Assembly (NCBI GenBank): GCA_035552395.1
Contig: DASZLL010000004.1
Span: 9,522 to 73,521 of the forward strand
Direction: 5' to 3'
Source: Bog-473 sp035552395
Lineage (GTDB): Bacteria; Actinomycetota; Acidimicrobiia; Acidimicrobiales; RAAP-2
DNA length: 64,000 bases
Under the pieces are notes generated by a model. That model had not been told where the DNA came from. It did not search any database and saw only the letters and a program-made list of their open reading frames with translations. Every line of letters starts with the position of its first letter. Position 1 is the first letter of the stretch. This document shows positions 8,495 to 16,989 of this stretch, piece by piece. The translations under genes were made by a program, and so were the position numbers.

Positions 8495-8932
8495 GAATCG
8501 GGGTCTGGAATGACCGGTCGTGAGGCGGTCACTCGTCCTGCACCCGTCCTCACGGAGGACAATCACTGGTTCTGGGACGCCGCGCGCGACGGGAAAATCG
8601 TGGCGCAGAGGTGTTCCGGGTGCCACCGTTTCCGTCACCCGCCTCGTCCGATGTGCCCTTGGTGTCATTCTTTCCAGTTCGAAATCACCAACCTGTCCGG
8701 CCAGGGAGAGGTCTACAGCTACTCAGTCCTGCACCACCCTCAGAACCCCGCGTTCGAGTACCCGGTGATTGCTGCGCTGATCGACCTCGAAGAGGGCGTT
8801 CGGGTCCTCTCGAATCTCGTCGACGTCGATCCTGAAGACGTGAACATCGGGATGCTGGTGACCGTCGACTTCCGCCCGGCCCTCCACGAAAGCCAGGTCC
8901 CCGTCTTTCGGCCCCGCTCGGAAGTCCGATGA
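8492..8932 (+). CDS. Zn-ribbon OB-fold protein (DUF35 family), thiolase partner
   Basis: A 146-residue protein with an N-terminal rubredoxin-like zinc ribbon (CSGCHRFRHPPRPMCPWC, two CxxC pairs, about residues 41-58) followed by an OB fold. DUF35 proteins bind a thiolase-like partner: in steroid side-chain degradation the DUF35 domain of ChsH2 docks the Ltp2 aldolase. The stop overlaps the start of the thiolase-like gene by four bases (ATGA), so the pair is translationally coupled. The start may be the ATG at 8492, which lies in a palindromic operator and would be leaderless, or the ATG at 8510; neither has a clear ribosome site. Confidence 0.88.
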   Translation: MESGSGMTGREAVTRPAPVLTEDNHWFWDAARDGKIVAQRCSGCHRFRHPPRPMCPWCHSFQFEITNLSGQGEVYSYSVLHHPQNPAFEYPVIAALIDLEEGVRVLSNLVDVDPEDVNIGMLVTVDFRPALHESQVPVFRPRSEVR

Positions 8933-10095
8933 GCCACCAACTTGCTGACGCCTCGGCGATCGTCGGGATCGGGCAAACCGAGTTCTCGAAAGCAGCCGGC
9001 CGCAGCGAGACCCAGCTCGCAAGCGAAGCGATCGTTGCAGCATTGGACGATGCCGGGCTCGCTCCCGAGGAGGTCGATGGCCTCGTCAGCTACACCATCG
9101 ATCCGGTCGAAGAAACTGAACTGGTCAGAAGCGTCGGAATGCAGGAGATTCACTTTTCGAGCCGCGTGCCGTACGGCGGGGGCGGGTCTCAGGGTGTGCT
9201 GCTGCACGCGGCAGCCGCGGTAACGGCCGGCGTCGCCGACGTGATCGTGGTCTACCGAGCCGTGAAGGCCCGTTCCGGAGAACGGTTCGGGCGGGCTTCC
9301 GGTGGCACCCGGCCCACGTCGGCGCACTCTGGCTCGACGGCCATGCAGTGGTGCTTCCCGTACGGCGTTCTGACGCCCGCCTCGTGGATGTCCCTGAATG
9401 CGGTTCGCTACATGCACAAGTCGGGCGCCACCAACGAAGACTTCGGGCGCGCCGTGGTGCAGTTTCGTTCCTTTGCGGCACGAAATCCCAACGCACACTT
9501 CTACGAAAAACCGATCACTCTCGAGGAGCATCAGGCATCTCGCTGGATCGCGGAGCCCGCGATCCGCCTCTTCGACTGTTGTCAGGAAACGGACGGGGCC
9601 GTGGCGATCGTCGTCACATCAGCGGCGCGGGCCTCCGACAGCCGACAGCCCGTGCTGATCTCAGCCGCCGCAGGCGCCGCCGTCTTCGAGGAAGAGATCG
9701 CAAGTAACCACTACCGGCCCGACCTCTCGGTGATGGACGGAAGCATTGCGATGGGTGAGCGCCTCTTCGGAGGGTTCGGGATCAGCCGGGAGGACATCGA
9801 CGTCGCGCTCATTTACGACGCGTTCTCACCCATATTCCTGATGCAGTTGGAAGGCCTGGGCTTCTGTGAGTTCGGTGAAGCGAAGGACTTCATTGCTGAC
9901 GGCAACATTGGCCCCGATGGCACGCTTCCCTGCAACACGAACGGTGGCTTGATCGGCGAGGGCTACATCCATGGCCTGAACCTGAGCACCGAGGCCGTCC
10001 GGCAGCTGCGGGGGGACTCGTGCAACCAGGTGCCAGGCGCATCAACGGCGCTCGTCGGCGCGGGCAGGACCGGGGTCATCCTTCGCCGACCGTGA
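8929..10095 (+). CDS. Thiolase-like protein, Ltp2-type (probable retro-aldolase)
   Basis: A 388-residue thiolase-fold protein similar to the SCP-x/Ltp2 lipid-transfer group. At the place where thiolases carry the nucleophilic Cys, the sequence is YGGGGSQGVLLHAAAA, with no Cys. The C-terminal region has NTNGGLIGEGYIHGLN where true thiolases have a GHP motif, and the LIYDAFSPIFLMQLE segment fits Ltp2 proteins. Ltp2 cleaves a beta-hydroxyacyl-CoA by retro-aldol chemistry rather than thiolysis, and I infer the same here. It is translationally coupled to the DUF35 gene upstream and converges with an amidohydrolase gene. Confidence 0.85.
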   Translation: MSHQLADASAIVGIGQTEFSKAAGRSETQLASEAIVAALDDAGLAPEEVDGLVSYTIDPVEETELVRSVGMQEIHFSSRVPYGGGGSQGVLLHAAAAVTAGVADVIVVYRAVKARSGERFGRASGGTRPTSAHSGSTAMQWCFPYGVLTPASWMSLNAVRYMHKSGATNEDFGRAVVQFRSFAARNPNAHFYEKPITLEEHQASRWIAEPAIRLFDCCQETDGAVAIVVTSAARASDSRQPVLISAAAGAAVFEEEIASNHYRPDLSVMDGSIAMGERLFGGFGISREDIDVALIYDAFSPIFLMQLEGLGFCEFGEAKDFIADGNIGPDGTLPCNTNGGLIGEGYIHGLNLSTEAVRQLRGDSCNQVPGASTALVGAGRTGVILRRP

Positions 10096-10165
10096 CCTAA
10101 CCTTCCCCAATCCCCACTTCAGCTGGTACCGGACGGGACGTGATGATCCGCCCAGCTCCGGTCCG

Positions 10166-11263
10166 CTAAAGGTTCCAGACGCGCACGGCGTTGCCGGCAA
10201 CGACCAACTCACGGTCCTCGGCGGAGAGGTCTCCGAGCGTCTCCTCGACGATTTCGCGCGAACGGGGCCAGCTCGTCACAGGGTGGGGGAAGTCGGTGGA
10301 CCACATGATGTTCGCCGTCCCCAAGAGATCGCGCGCGCGATCCAGGCCGTAGTGCTCGTCGATGAACGTGAGATAGACGTTTCGATGGAAGTAGGTACTC
10401 GGCGGTTGGGAGATGGCCGGGAATTTGTACCCCTGGCGGGTCGCCATATCGTCCACTGTCTCGAGCCACCAGGGCACCCAGCCGAGGCCGGGCTCCACGA
10501 ACACGAGCTTGAGATCAGGGAACCGCTCGAGTACACCTCCGAGGATCCACATGCCCAGTGCCTCCGCCGTCATCAGTGGCGTCAGGGGCACCATGACGCC
10601 CTTGTTCGGGGTGGGATCCCGCCGAGCGACATCGTCAAGCGTCGTCTTCAGCCCGATGTGGCAGCAGATCGGGAGACCAGAGCTCTGAATGGCGGAGAAA
10701 AGTGGCCCGTAGCGGTCGTCGTAGTAATCGGGCAGCCCGAGTTCGGCTGGGAACACCGGTAACTGCAGGGACTTGCCACCCAACTCCACCACACGATCCA
10801 CCTCGGCCACGGCGATGTCGATGTCGTGGATTGGTATCTGATAGGACACGATCAAGCGAGAAGGGTCAACGGACGCGAAATCGTGCAGCGTGTCGTTGAA
10901 CGCGCGCACTGTCTCCGCCAGACCTTCCTTTACATCGGATAGATAACGAAAGGCGCTGACCTCGCTGTAGATCACTTCAACAGCGACGCCGTCGGTATCC
11001 ATGTCCTTGAGGCGTTCCAACGGATTCCAGTAGCCCTCCCGCTTGAAGACACTGTTCGATGCTGCGATGGGAGCTGGGCCCTTCTTCGGGCCATTTCCCG
11101 CGGCGCCGGCGCGATTTACGGCACCCGTTCCCCGTGACATGCGGGCGTCGTAGCCCTCGGCCGCTTCGTCATAGAACCTGTGCAGGTGCGAAGGCAGGTG
11201 TCCCTTTACCTGGTCATGAGTGATTTTGACGTGTGAATCGGCGGAGATGAGCCGCTCGGCCAT
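10166..11263 (-). CDS. Amidohydrolase family protein
   Basis: A 365-residue PF04909 amidohydrolase. The first metal motif is D-S-H (SADSHVKI, residues 8-10), a His ligand lies in ICCHIGLKT, the barrel segment is FVEPGLGWVPWWLETVDDM, and the last acidic ligand is in MWSTDFPHPVTSWP. The ATG at 11263 is preferred because AGAGGAAGAGGGA lies just upstream; an in-frame ATG at 11320 coincides with the palindromic operator and would add 19 residues. It shares a divergent 253-base promoter region with the next amidohydrolase, with two operator types between them. Substrate unknown. Confidence 0.88.
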   Translation of the reverse strand: MAERLISADSHVKITHDQVKGHLPSHLHRFYDEAAEGYDARMSRGTGAVNRAGAAGNGPKKGPAPIAASNSVFKREGYWNPLERLKDMDTDGVAVEVIYSEVSAFRYLSDVKEGLAETVRAFNDTLHDFASVDPSRLIVSYQIPIHDIDIAVAEVDRVVELGGKSLQLPVFPAELGLPDYYDDRYGPLFSAIQSSGLPICCHIGLKTTLDDVARRDPTPNKGVMVPLTPLMTAEALGMWILGGVLERFPDLKLVFVEPGLGWVPWWLETVDDMATRQGYKFPAISQPPSTYFHRNVYLTFIDEHYGLDRARDLLGTANIMWSTDFPHPVTSWPRSREIVEETLGDLSAEDRELVVAGNAVRVWNL

Positions 11264-11317
11264 GTTCCCTCTTCCTCTCGCAGCGGACTCGCACGAGTCC
11301 TGTTTGTCGCTGCTGTG

Positions 11318-11333
11318 CATAGTAGTAACTATG
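11318..11333 (-). promoter_or_regulatory. Palindrome CATAGT-N4-ACTATG (site B) between two amidohydrolase genes
   Basis: Perfect 6-bp inverted repeat around AGTA. On the minus strand its right arm carries an in-frame ATG (11320) of the upstream-most frame of the amidohydrolase, exactly as site A does for the DUF35 gene. Confidence 0.5.
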
Positions 11334-11383
11334 GAGGAAGAAGTCCCACGGCCGGACGCCTGAGCGGTCCGAAATTTGCCAGG

Positions 11384-11395
11384 ATATTGTATACG
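11384..11395 (+). promoter_or_regulatory. AT-rich ATAYNNTATACG element (site 3)
   Basis: The sequence is ATATTGTATACG, including the symmetrical core GTATAC. It lies 122 bases before the ATG at 11517 and 51 bases from palindrome site B, so the two divergent amidohydrolase genes may answer to two regulators. Confidence 0.45.
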
Positions 11396-11516
11396 TCCAG
11401 GTCAGAGGTGCGACGAACGACGCTCAGTGAGGTGGAATCGGGCCACGCGGCTCTCGTCGGTCACAAAGAGGAAGAATCAAAGAGTCAACACATCCCGCGA
11501 CCTTCGAAGGCTGTCC

Positions 11517-12794
11517 ATGCATCCTGAAGAGCTGATCCTCATCAGCGTCGACGACCACATCTGTGAGCCGGCCGACATGTTCGACGCCCACGTCCCTTCG
11601 AATTACAAGGAATTCGCGCCGAAGGTCGTCGAGGAAGATGGCAAACACCGGTGGACCTACTTCGGCAAGCCCGGAAGGGACCTCGGACTCAACGCCGTCG
11701 CGGGCAAACCGCGCGAGATGTACAACGTCGACGCCCTGCGCTACGACGAGATGCGACCGGGCTGCTACGACGTAGACGAGCGCGTCCGCGACATGAACGC
11801 CGGCGGACAACTGGCCGGCCTCAACTTCCCGAACTTCACCGGCTTCTCGGGTCAGGTCCTCAATCAGGGCCCGGACAGAGACATCAACCTGGTCATGATC
11901 AAGGCCTACAACGATTGGCACGTCGACCAATGGTGTGGGGCGTATCCCGAGCGGTTTATTCCCTGTGGCATTCTGCCGCTCTTCGACCCCGTGGAGTCAG
12001 CGAGAGAAGTCCGGCGTCTGGCGGAAAAGGGCTGCCACGCGGTGACCTTCTCGGAGAATCCCGAAGCCTTGTCCATGCCTTCGATCTTCTCGGACCACTG
12101 GGACCCATTGTTTGGCGCTGCCTCCGACGTCGGGACGGTGCTGTGTTGCCACGTCGGATCGTCCTCGAGGTCCGCGCCGGCCGCGACTGACGCCCCCGCC
12201 GGCGTGAAAATGACGTCGTCCTCGGTGATGTCGGTCTTCACGCTGGTTGACCTGCTCTGGGCGAGCTTCTGGGGGCGATTCCCGGAGCTCAAGTTCTCCT
12301 TGACCGAAGGAGACGTGGGGTGGATCCCGTACTTCGTCTGGCGGGCCGAACATGTCCAGGACCGCCACGGTGGTTGGACGAAGCACGAGTTCCCACTCGG
12401 TGGTCCTCGACAGATCTTCCTCGACCACATCCTCTGTTGCTTCATCAGCGATCCGACGGCATTGCGCCTCATCGACGACTTCAATCCTGATCACCTGTGT
12501 TGGGAAAGTGACTATCCGCATTCGGATTCGTCGTGGCCCCACGCCCCCGAGACACTGGTCGAGCTCTTCGAGGGCACGCCGGTCGACCTCGTCGCCAAGA
12601 TCACACACCAAAACGCGATGACGCAATATCAGTTCGATCCCTTCGCGGTTCGCCCCAAGGAAAATTGCACGGTGCGAGCGCTGCGCGCCGAGTCTCCTGA
12701 TGTCGACGTCATCACCCGTGTCGGCCGCCCCGCCGATGAGAGCGACCTGGTGACCTGGAAAGAGCTGACCGGAGGTCGCCGGACCGCGCGATGA
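11517..12794 (+). CDS. Amidohydrolase family protein
   Basis: A 425-residue PF04909 amidohydrolase, close in plan to the one at 820: D-D-H first motif (SVDDHICEP, residues 11-13), a shared DALRYDEMRPGCYDVDERV segment, LCCHVGSSS, EGDVGWIPYFVWRAEH, and ESDYPHSDSSWP. These shared stretches suggest that the two genes are duplicates, with a longer C-terminal tail here (about 45 residues). The ATG at 11517 is chosen from the start of homology and a nearby GAAGG. Followed 76 bases later by the tandem CoA-transferase gene on the same strand, so the two may be cotranscribed and act on the same CoA-linked pathway (inference). Confidence 0.87.
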   Translation: MHPEELILISVDDHICEPADMFDAHVPSNYKEFAPKVVEEDGKHRWTYFGKPGRDLGLNAVAGKPREMYNVDALRYDEMRPGCYDVDERVRDMNAGGQLAGLNFPNFTGFSGQVLNQGPDRDINLVMIKAYNDWHVDQWCGAYPERFIPCGILPLFDPVESAREVRRLAEKGCHAVTFSENPEALSMPSIFSDHWDPLFGAASDVGTVLCCHVGSSSRSAPAATDAPAGVKMTSSSVMSVFTLVDLLWASFWGRFPELKFSLTEGDVGWIPYFVWRAEHVQDRHGGWTKHEFPLGGPRQIFLDHILCCFISDPTALRLIDDFNPDHLCWESDYPHSDSSWPHAPETLVELFEGTPVDLVAKITHQNAMTQYQFDPFAVRPKENCTVRALRAESPDVDVITRVGRPADESDLVTWKELTGGRRTAR

Positions 12795-12870
12795 CGCGTC
12801 AAACGATGCAGTCATCGGCGAGCCGGCGCGAGGTCGAGGGACGGATGCGCCAACGCGGCGCAATAACGCC

Positions 12871-15114
12871 ATGCTGAACGGCATCCGCGTTCTCGATCGA
12901 ACGACCGACATCGCCGGTCCCTATTGCACGAAGATCCTGGCCGACGCCGGCGCCGAGGTACTGCGGAGCGAGCCGGCCGAAGGCGATCCACTGCGGCACT
13001 ATCGATCCGGGGGTTTGTTCGAGTTCTTGAATGCCTCAAAGCGGGTGCTCAGCCCCGAGGGAGACGCCGAGGCCGTCTCGTCGACGGACGTCGTCGTGAC
13101 CTACAGCCCAGAAGAGGCCAGTGCGCTCCGAGAGGCTCATCGGCATCTCGTGGTGGTCTGTATCTCCCCGTTCGGGATGGAAGGGCCATGGACTGGCCGC
13201 CCAGCTACCGAGTTCACACTCCAAGCGACCTGTGGTTCCACCGGGGGGAGAGGCGATCCGACCGCTCCCCCTCTGGCCGCCGGCGGACGATTGGGGGAGT
13301 GGATCACCGGTACGTATGCCGCGCTCGCAACCATCGCCGCGCTAGGAGTCAGAGAGACTTCTGGTACCCGCACCGGTCGGCTCGTCGACGTTGCGATGCT
13401 GGACTGTATGGCCGTCACGCTCGTGACGTACCCGTCGGTCTTCGCCAGCTTCGCCGGCTGGAAGTCGATGCAAGGAACAGGCCGGGTCATTGAAGTGCCT
13501 TCCATCGAGCCGACCGAGGATGGATACGCCGTCTTCACCACGAACAGCGCTCAACAATTCCAGGACTTCCTCGTCTTGATAGACCGCCCGGACTGGCTGG
13601 CCGATGAGGAACTGACGCTGGCCACCAAGCGTTTCATTCGCCGTCACGAGTTCCTTGAGGCCGTCCGCAACTACACCCAGACCCGTTCGACGGCTGATGT
13701 ACTCGAACAGGCGGCTGCCTTCAGGATCCCGGCCGCGCCCCTACTCAATGGATCCACCATTGCCGAATTCGACCACTTCAAAGCGCGCGGCGTCTTTACG
13801 AAGTCCGCGACAGGTCGTTTTCGCCAGCCACGGCCGCCGTTTCGAATCGGCGACACGTCGAAGCAGGGCGATCGAAAGCAGGCTCGACCAACGGTCCCAG
13901 GAAGCCGGATTGGTTGGCCGGCCCGATCGGTCCGTGAAGGATGGAACGAAGACCGGTCGTTGCCCCTCGCCGGAATTCGCGTCCTCGATTGCACGGCGTG
14001 GTGGGCGGGACCATCGGCCACCCACGCGCTGGCCTGCCTCGGCGCCGATGTGATCAAGATCGAGTCGCCTGAGCGGCCCGATCCCATGCGAACGGCATCC
14101 ACCCGGCGGCCATCGGATGGTCAATGGATGGAGTGGTCGCCCATCTTCCATGCCGTCAATTCCTCCAAACGCGCGATCACGCTCGACCTTGGTGATCCGA
14201 CGGGCAAGTCGCACTTCGAACAGCTCGCGAGCCAGGCTGACGTCGTAGTCGAGAACTTCACCCCTCGGGTGATGGACCAATTCGGTCTCGATTGGGACCG
14301 GTTGCACGGCGTGAACCCACGCCTTGTGATGGTGCGCATGCCGGCGTTCGGCCTGGACGGTCCGTGGCGAGACCGCACCGGATTCGCCCAGACGATGGAG
14401 TCCATATCGGGCATGGCCTGGATCACGGGATTTGCCGATGGCCCTCCGGTTCTCGTCCGGGGCGCGTGTGATCCCGTCGCCGGAATGCACGGCGCCGTGG
14501 CGACGCTGTTGGCGCTGCGGGCCCGGGACTCGGACGGTCAGGGCAGGCTGGTGGAAGTGCCGATGGTGGAAGCAGCTCTCAACATCACGGCGGAGCAAGT
14601 CATCGAATGGGATCTCTCAGGAGTGATTCTGGGTCGCGAGGGACGGCTCGGGCTTGGTGCACTTGAGGGTGTCTATCGCTGCGACGGAGACGATAGGTGG
14701 GTCGCAGTCTCGGTGCGGTCGGACGAGGACTGGTCTGCTCTGCGTGCCACCGTCGGCCTCCCGGACGAGAAACGTTGGGCGGGCGGCGCCGGGCGACAAG
14801 AGCATGCGAAAGAGATCGACGGGGCGATCGAGGCGTGGACCTCACGGATGCGGCCTGCTGAGGTGGTCACGGCCCTGCTGGCGGCCGGCCTTCCTGTGGC
14901 CGAGGTCGTGCGGTCGCGCGACATCGTGCACAATCCACAGCTACGCCACCGGCGCCTCTTCGAGGTGGAAGATCATCCCGTGACAGGCCGGCACGAGTTG
15001 CCCACCCTGCCGTTCCGATTCAGTGACGTCGATCAATGGATGTCCGCGCCCGCTCCGACGCTGGGCCAGGACAACGGTTCCACCTTTGGCCACCTTGCCC
15101 CGAGCGGAGAATGA
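12871..15114 (+). CDS. Tandem CaiB/BaiF (family III) CoA-transferase fusion
   Basis: A 747-residue protein made of two full family III CoA-transferase domains: residues 1-340 (MLNGIRVLDRTTDIAGPYC start) and about 360-747 (AGIRVLDCTAWWAGPS start). Both halves keep the acidic-rich CoA-binding signature with GAEVLRSE or GADVIKIE. At the position of formyl-CoA transferase Asp169, half 1 has Asp (VDVAMLDCM) and half 2 has Glu (VEVPMVEAA), as I align them by eye. Family III enzymes form interlocked dimers, so the fusion may be a covalent dimer with unequal sites. It would move CoA between carboxylates, or racemise an acyl-CoA. A paralogue with the opposite pattern is at 39097. Confidence 0.9.
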   Translation: MLNGIRVLDRTTDIAGPYCTKILADAGAEVLRSEPAEGDPLRHYRSGGLFEFLNASKRVLSPEGDAEAVSSTDVVVTYSPEEASALREAHRHLVVVCISPFGMEGPWTGRPATEFTLQATCGSTGGRGDPTAPPLAAGGRLGEWITGTYAALATIAALGVRETSGTRTGRLVDVAMLDCMAVTLVTYPSVFASFAGWKSMQGTGRVIEVPSIEPTEDGYAVFTTNSAQQFQDFLVLIDRPDWLADEELTLATKRFIRRHEFLEAVRNYTQTRSTADVLEQAAAFRIPAAPLLNGSTIAEFDHFKARGVFTKSATGRFRQPRPPFRIGDTSKQGDRKQARPTVPGSRIGWPARSVREGWNEDRSLPLAGIRVLDCTAWWAGPSATHALACLGADVIKIESPERPDPMRTASTRRPSDGQWMEWSPIFHAVNSSKRAITLDLGDPTGKSHFEQLASQADVVVENFTPRVMDQFGLDWDRLHGVNPRLVMVRMPAFGLDGPWRDRTGFAQTMESISGMAWITGFADGPPVLVRGACDPVAGMHGAVATLLALRARDSDGQGRLVEVPMVEAALNITAEQVIEWDLSGVILGREGRLGLGALEGVYRCDGDDRWVAVSVRSDEDWSALRATVGLPDEKRWAGGAGRQEHAKEIDGAIEAWTSRMRPAEVVTALLAAGLPVAEVVRSRDIVHNPQLRHRRLFEVEDHPVTGRHELPTLPFRFSDVDQWMSAPAPTLGQDNGSTFGHLAPSGE

Positions 15115-15144
15115 CCCGGAAACCATCCAGCGGGCTGACCGTCT

Positions 15145-15624
15145 TCAAAGAGAGACGGGATGGCTTGAGGAGACGGGGCGGAAGTAGGGCAGCTGGATTT
15201 CGTCGGACGCCCGATGGAACTCGACTTGGAGCGCCAATCCCTCCCGCAGCTCGCCGGGTGGATGACCGATCACCGCGCTAAGGAACCACCATCCCTCCTC
15301 GAGCGCGACGATGGCAGGAGCGTAAGGAACGACAAAGGAAGGGTGTGGTGGTCGCCAAACCACGGTCCAGCTGTAGAGCGTTCCCCGACCGGCACTTTCT
15401 TCCCAACCGAGCGCCGTGCCGTTGCAGTCAGGACACACGGCGAAAGCGCGCAAGGCTCGGAATCCGCAGTCGGAGCAGATGGGCAGGATGAGACGATCCT
15501 CACTGCAGCCCAACCAGAAAGGTTCGGACCGCGCCGTCGGTCGGGGTAGGCGAACGCCGAGTGGCTGCGGTGTAAGAAGTCCATTGGGGCTCGCCCCGCG
15601 TCCATCAGTCGCGGTGGCGCTCAT
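15145..15624 (-). CDS. Zn-ribbon OB-fold protein (DUF35 family), second copy
   Basis: A 159-residue DUF35 protein. The zinc ribbon is CSDCGFRALRAFAVCPDC (about residues 48-65) and an OB fold follows. The ATG at 15624 overlaps the stop of the thiolase-like gene by four bases (ATGA), so here the thiolase-like gene comes first, the reverse of the pair at 8492. It is the likely docking partner of that protein. It converges with the tandem CoA-transferase gene. Confidence 0.88.
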   Translation of the reverse strand: MSATATDGRGASPNGLLTPQPLGVRLPRPTARSEPFWLGCSEDRLILPICSDCGFRALRAFAVCPDCNGTALGWEESAGRGTLYSWTVVWRPPHPSFVVPYAPAIVALEEGWWFLSAVIGHPPGELREGLALQVEFHRASDEIQLPYFRPVSSSHPVSL

Positions 15625-16778
15625 GGACGCTCCCTGCCGAGCAGAACGACATCCGCGAACAGGGCGCCGGAGCCTCCGTTCGAGCACAGCGCGACCTCCG
15701 CGCCGGCGACCTGCATGCTGGTGCACTCGCCCCGAATCTGCTGCACACCGCGGACCACACGCTGGAACTGCTGGGCCGCCACCCCTGGATGGCTGAACGA
15801 CATGGTGCCCCCGTCGGTGGTCACAGGCAACGACCCCCCGGGCCCGACGGCGCCCGACTCGACCATCGGCCCCCCCTGTCCCGGCTCGCAGAACCCGTAC
15901 GCCTCGAGCTGGCGGATGATCTCGAAGGAGAATGGATCGTAGAACTCGGCGACGTCAACATCGCTGGGGCTGAGGCCTGCCATGGCGAATGAGGCTTGTG
16001 CCGCCCGGGCTCCCACCCAGCCGGCGGACCCAGTCCCAGCCCGACCGGTGAGATCCCACACCGGCGCCACCGTGTACGCCGGTCCGTAGCTATCGCTGCC
16101 GCAGCCAAGGATCCAGGTGGCGCGGGGGTTTCCTCGTGCTACGTCCGCGTGGCCCAGCACGAGGGCGCAGCCACCCTCGGAGGTGGTCGCGCAGTCCAGG
16201 AGATGGAAGGGCTCGGCCACGAGCGGCGACGCCAAAATGTCCTCGGGTGTGAACGGGCCCCGTCCGTAGTAGATCGCGTCGGGGTTCTGATGGCCGTTAT
16301 TGCGAACAACTGCGGCCGCGCGAGCCAGCTGGTGCTCGGTGGTGCCGAATGTCACCATGTGGCGCCGGGCCATCAAGGCAAACTCGGCTGCAGTAAAGAG
16401 TCCGAAGCCGGCCACGAGCTCATTGGGGGGCGTTGTCCAGGGCGCAGCAGCAGTGTCGCTGAGCAGTCCCGCCCCACCCGCGAGCACGATGACGACCCGG
16501 CATTGTCCGGTGGTGACCAGCGCGGCGGCGTCCAAGATGGACGGGATCCCGAGGCCGTTAGGCCGGCGGGTGCACGGGCCAATCCCGAGTTCGAGCACGG
16601 CATCCGCCGCGGCCTGCCCGACGACGCCATCGACATCGTTCACGGCCAGGCCCGCGTCGGTCAGCGCTCCGAGCGCCGCCTGGAGCGCGATGGACGAGGA
16701 ATCGTGTCCGGGCAGACGCCTCGCTTGTGGCGTGTTGTGGACGCCGAGGACGGCCACGTCGCGAAACGGATGCATCAT
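15621..16778 (-). CDS. Thiolase-like protein, second copy (probable non-thiolytic)
   Basis: A 385-residue thiolase-fold protein of the lipid-transfer/Ltp2 group, diverged from the one at 8929. The region expected to hold the nucleophilic Cys reads RRPNGLGIPSILDAAALV, without Cys. The C-terminal region retains a His-Pro (GGTMSFSHPGV), and the FYDPFSFEIIRQLEAYGFCE segment matches the group. Retro-aldolase or CoA-ester binding function is inferred from family and from coupling to a DUF35 protein. The first codon may be the ATG at 16778 or 16775. The 211 bases upstream (16779-16989) show no convincing gene. Confidence 0.83.
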   Translation of the reverse strand: MMHPFRDVAVLGVHNTPQARRLPGHDSSSIALQAALGALTDAGLAVNDVDGVVGQAAADAVLELGIGPCTRRPNGLGIPSILDAAALVTTGQCRVVIVLAGGAGLLSDTAAAPWTTPPNELVAGFGLFTAAEFALMARRHMVTFGTTEHQLARAAAVVRNNGHQNPDAIYYGRGPFTPEDILASPLVAEPFHLLDCATTSEGGCALVLGHADVARGNPRATWILGCGSDSYGPAYTVAPVWDLTGRAGTGSAGWVGARAAQASFAMAGLSPSDVDVAEFYDPFSFEIIRQLEAYGFCEPGQGGPMVESGAVGPGGSLPVTTDGGTMSFSHPGVAAQQFQRVVRGVQQIRGECTSMQVAGAEVALCSNGGSGALFADVVLLGRERP

Positions 16779-16989
16779 CGTTGTCAGGATGTCACCCAGA
16801 CGACTTGGACAGCCACTTGTTGCTGCCCCGCTGGAATCCCCCGCATTGCTCCGACGAGGTGACCCAGCCGCACGTGATCACCCCGGTCTCGCCGGGAGGC
16901 CCGGATCGACCGTGGAACTTCGAGTCTCCGCAATCTCCCGGTCGTCAAGGTTTCGTGGGGTGACGGGCAACAACGGACGAAAAAACCGG

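Noticed and set aside
16790..16963. A protein-like plus-strand stretch between the thiolase-like and ThDP-enzyme genes
   Set aside because: The last about 55 codons before a TGA read plausibly and could be a gene remnant, but GC3 is only moderate, there is no start or domain, and I could not recognise a family.
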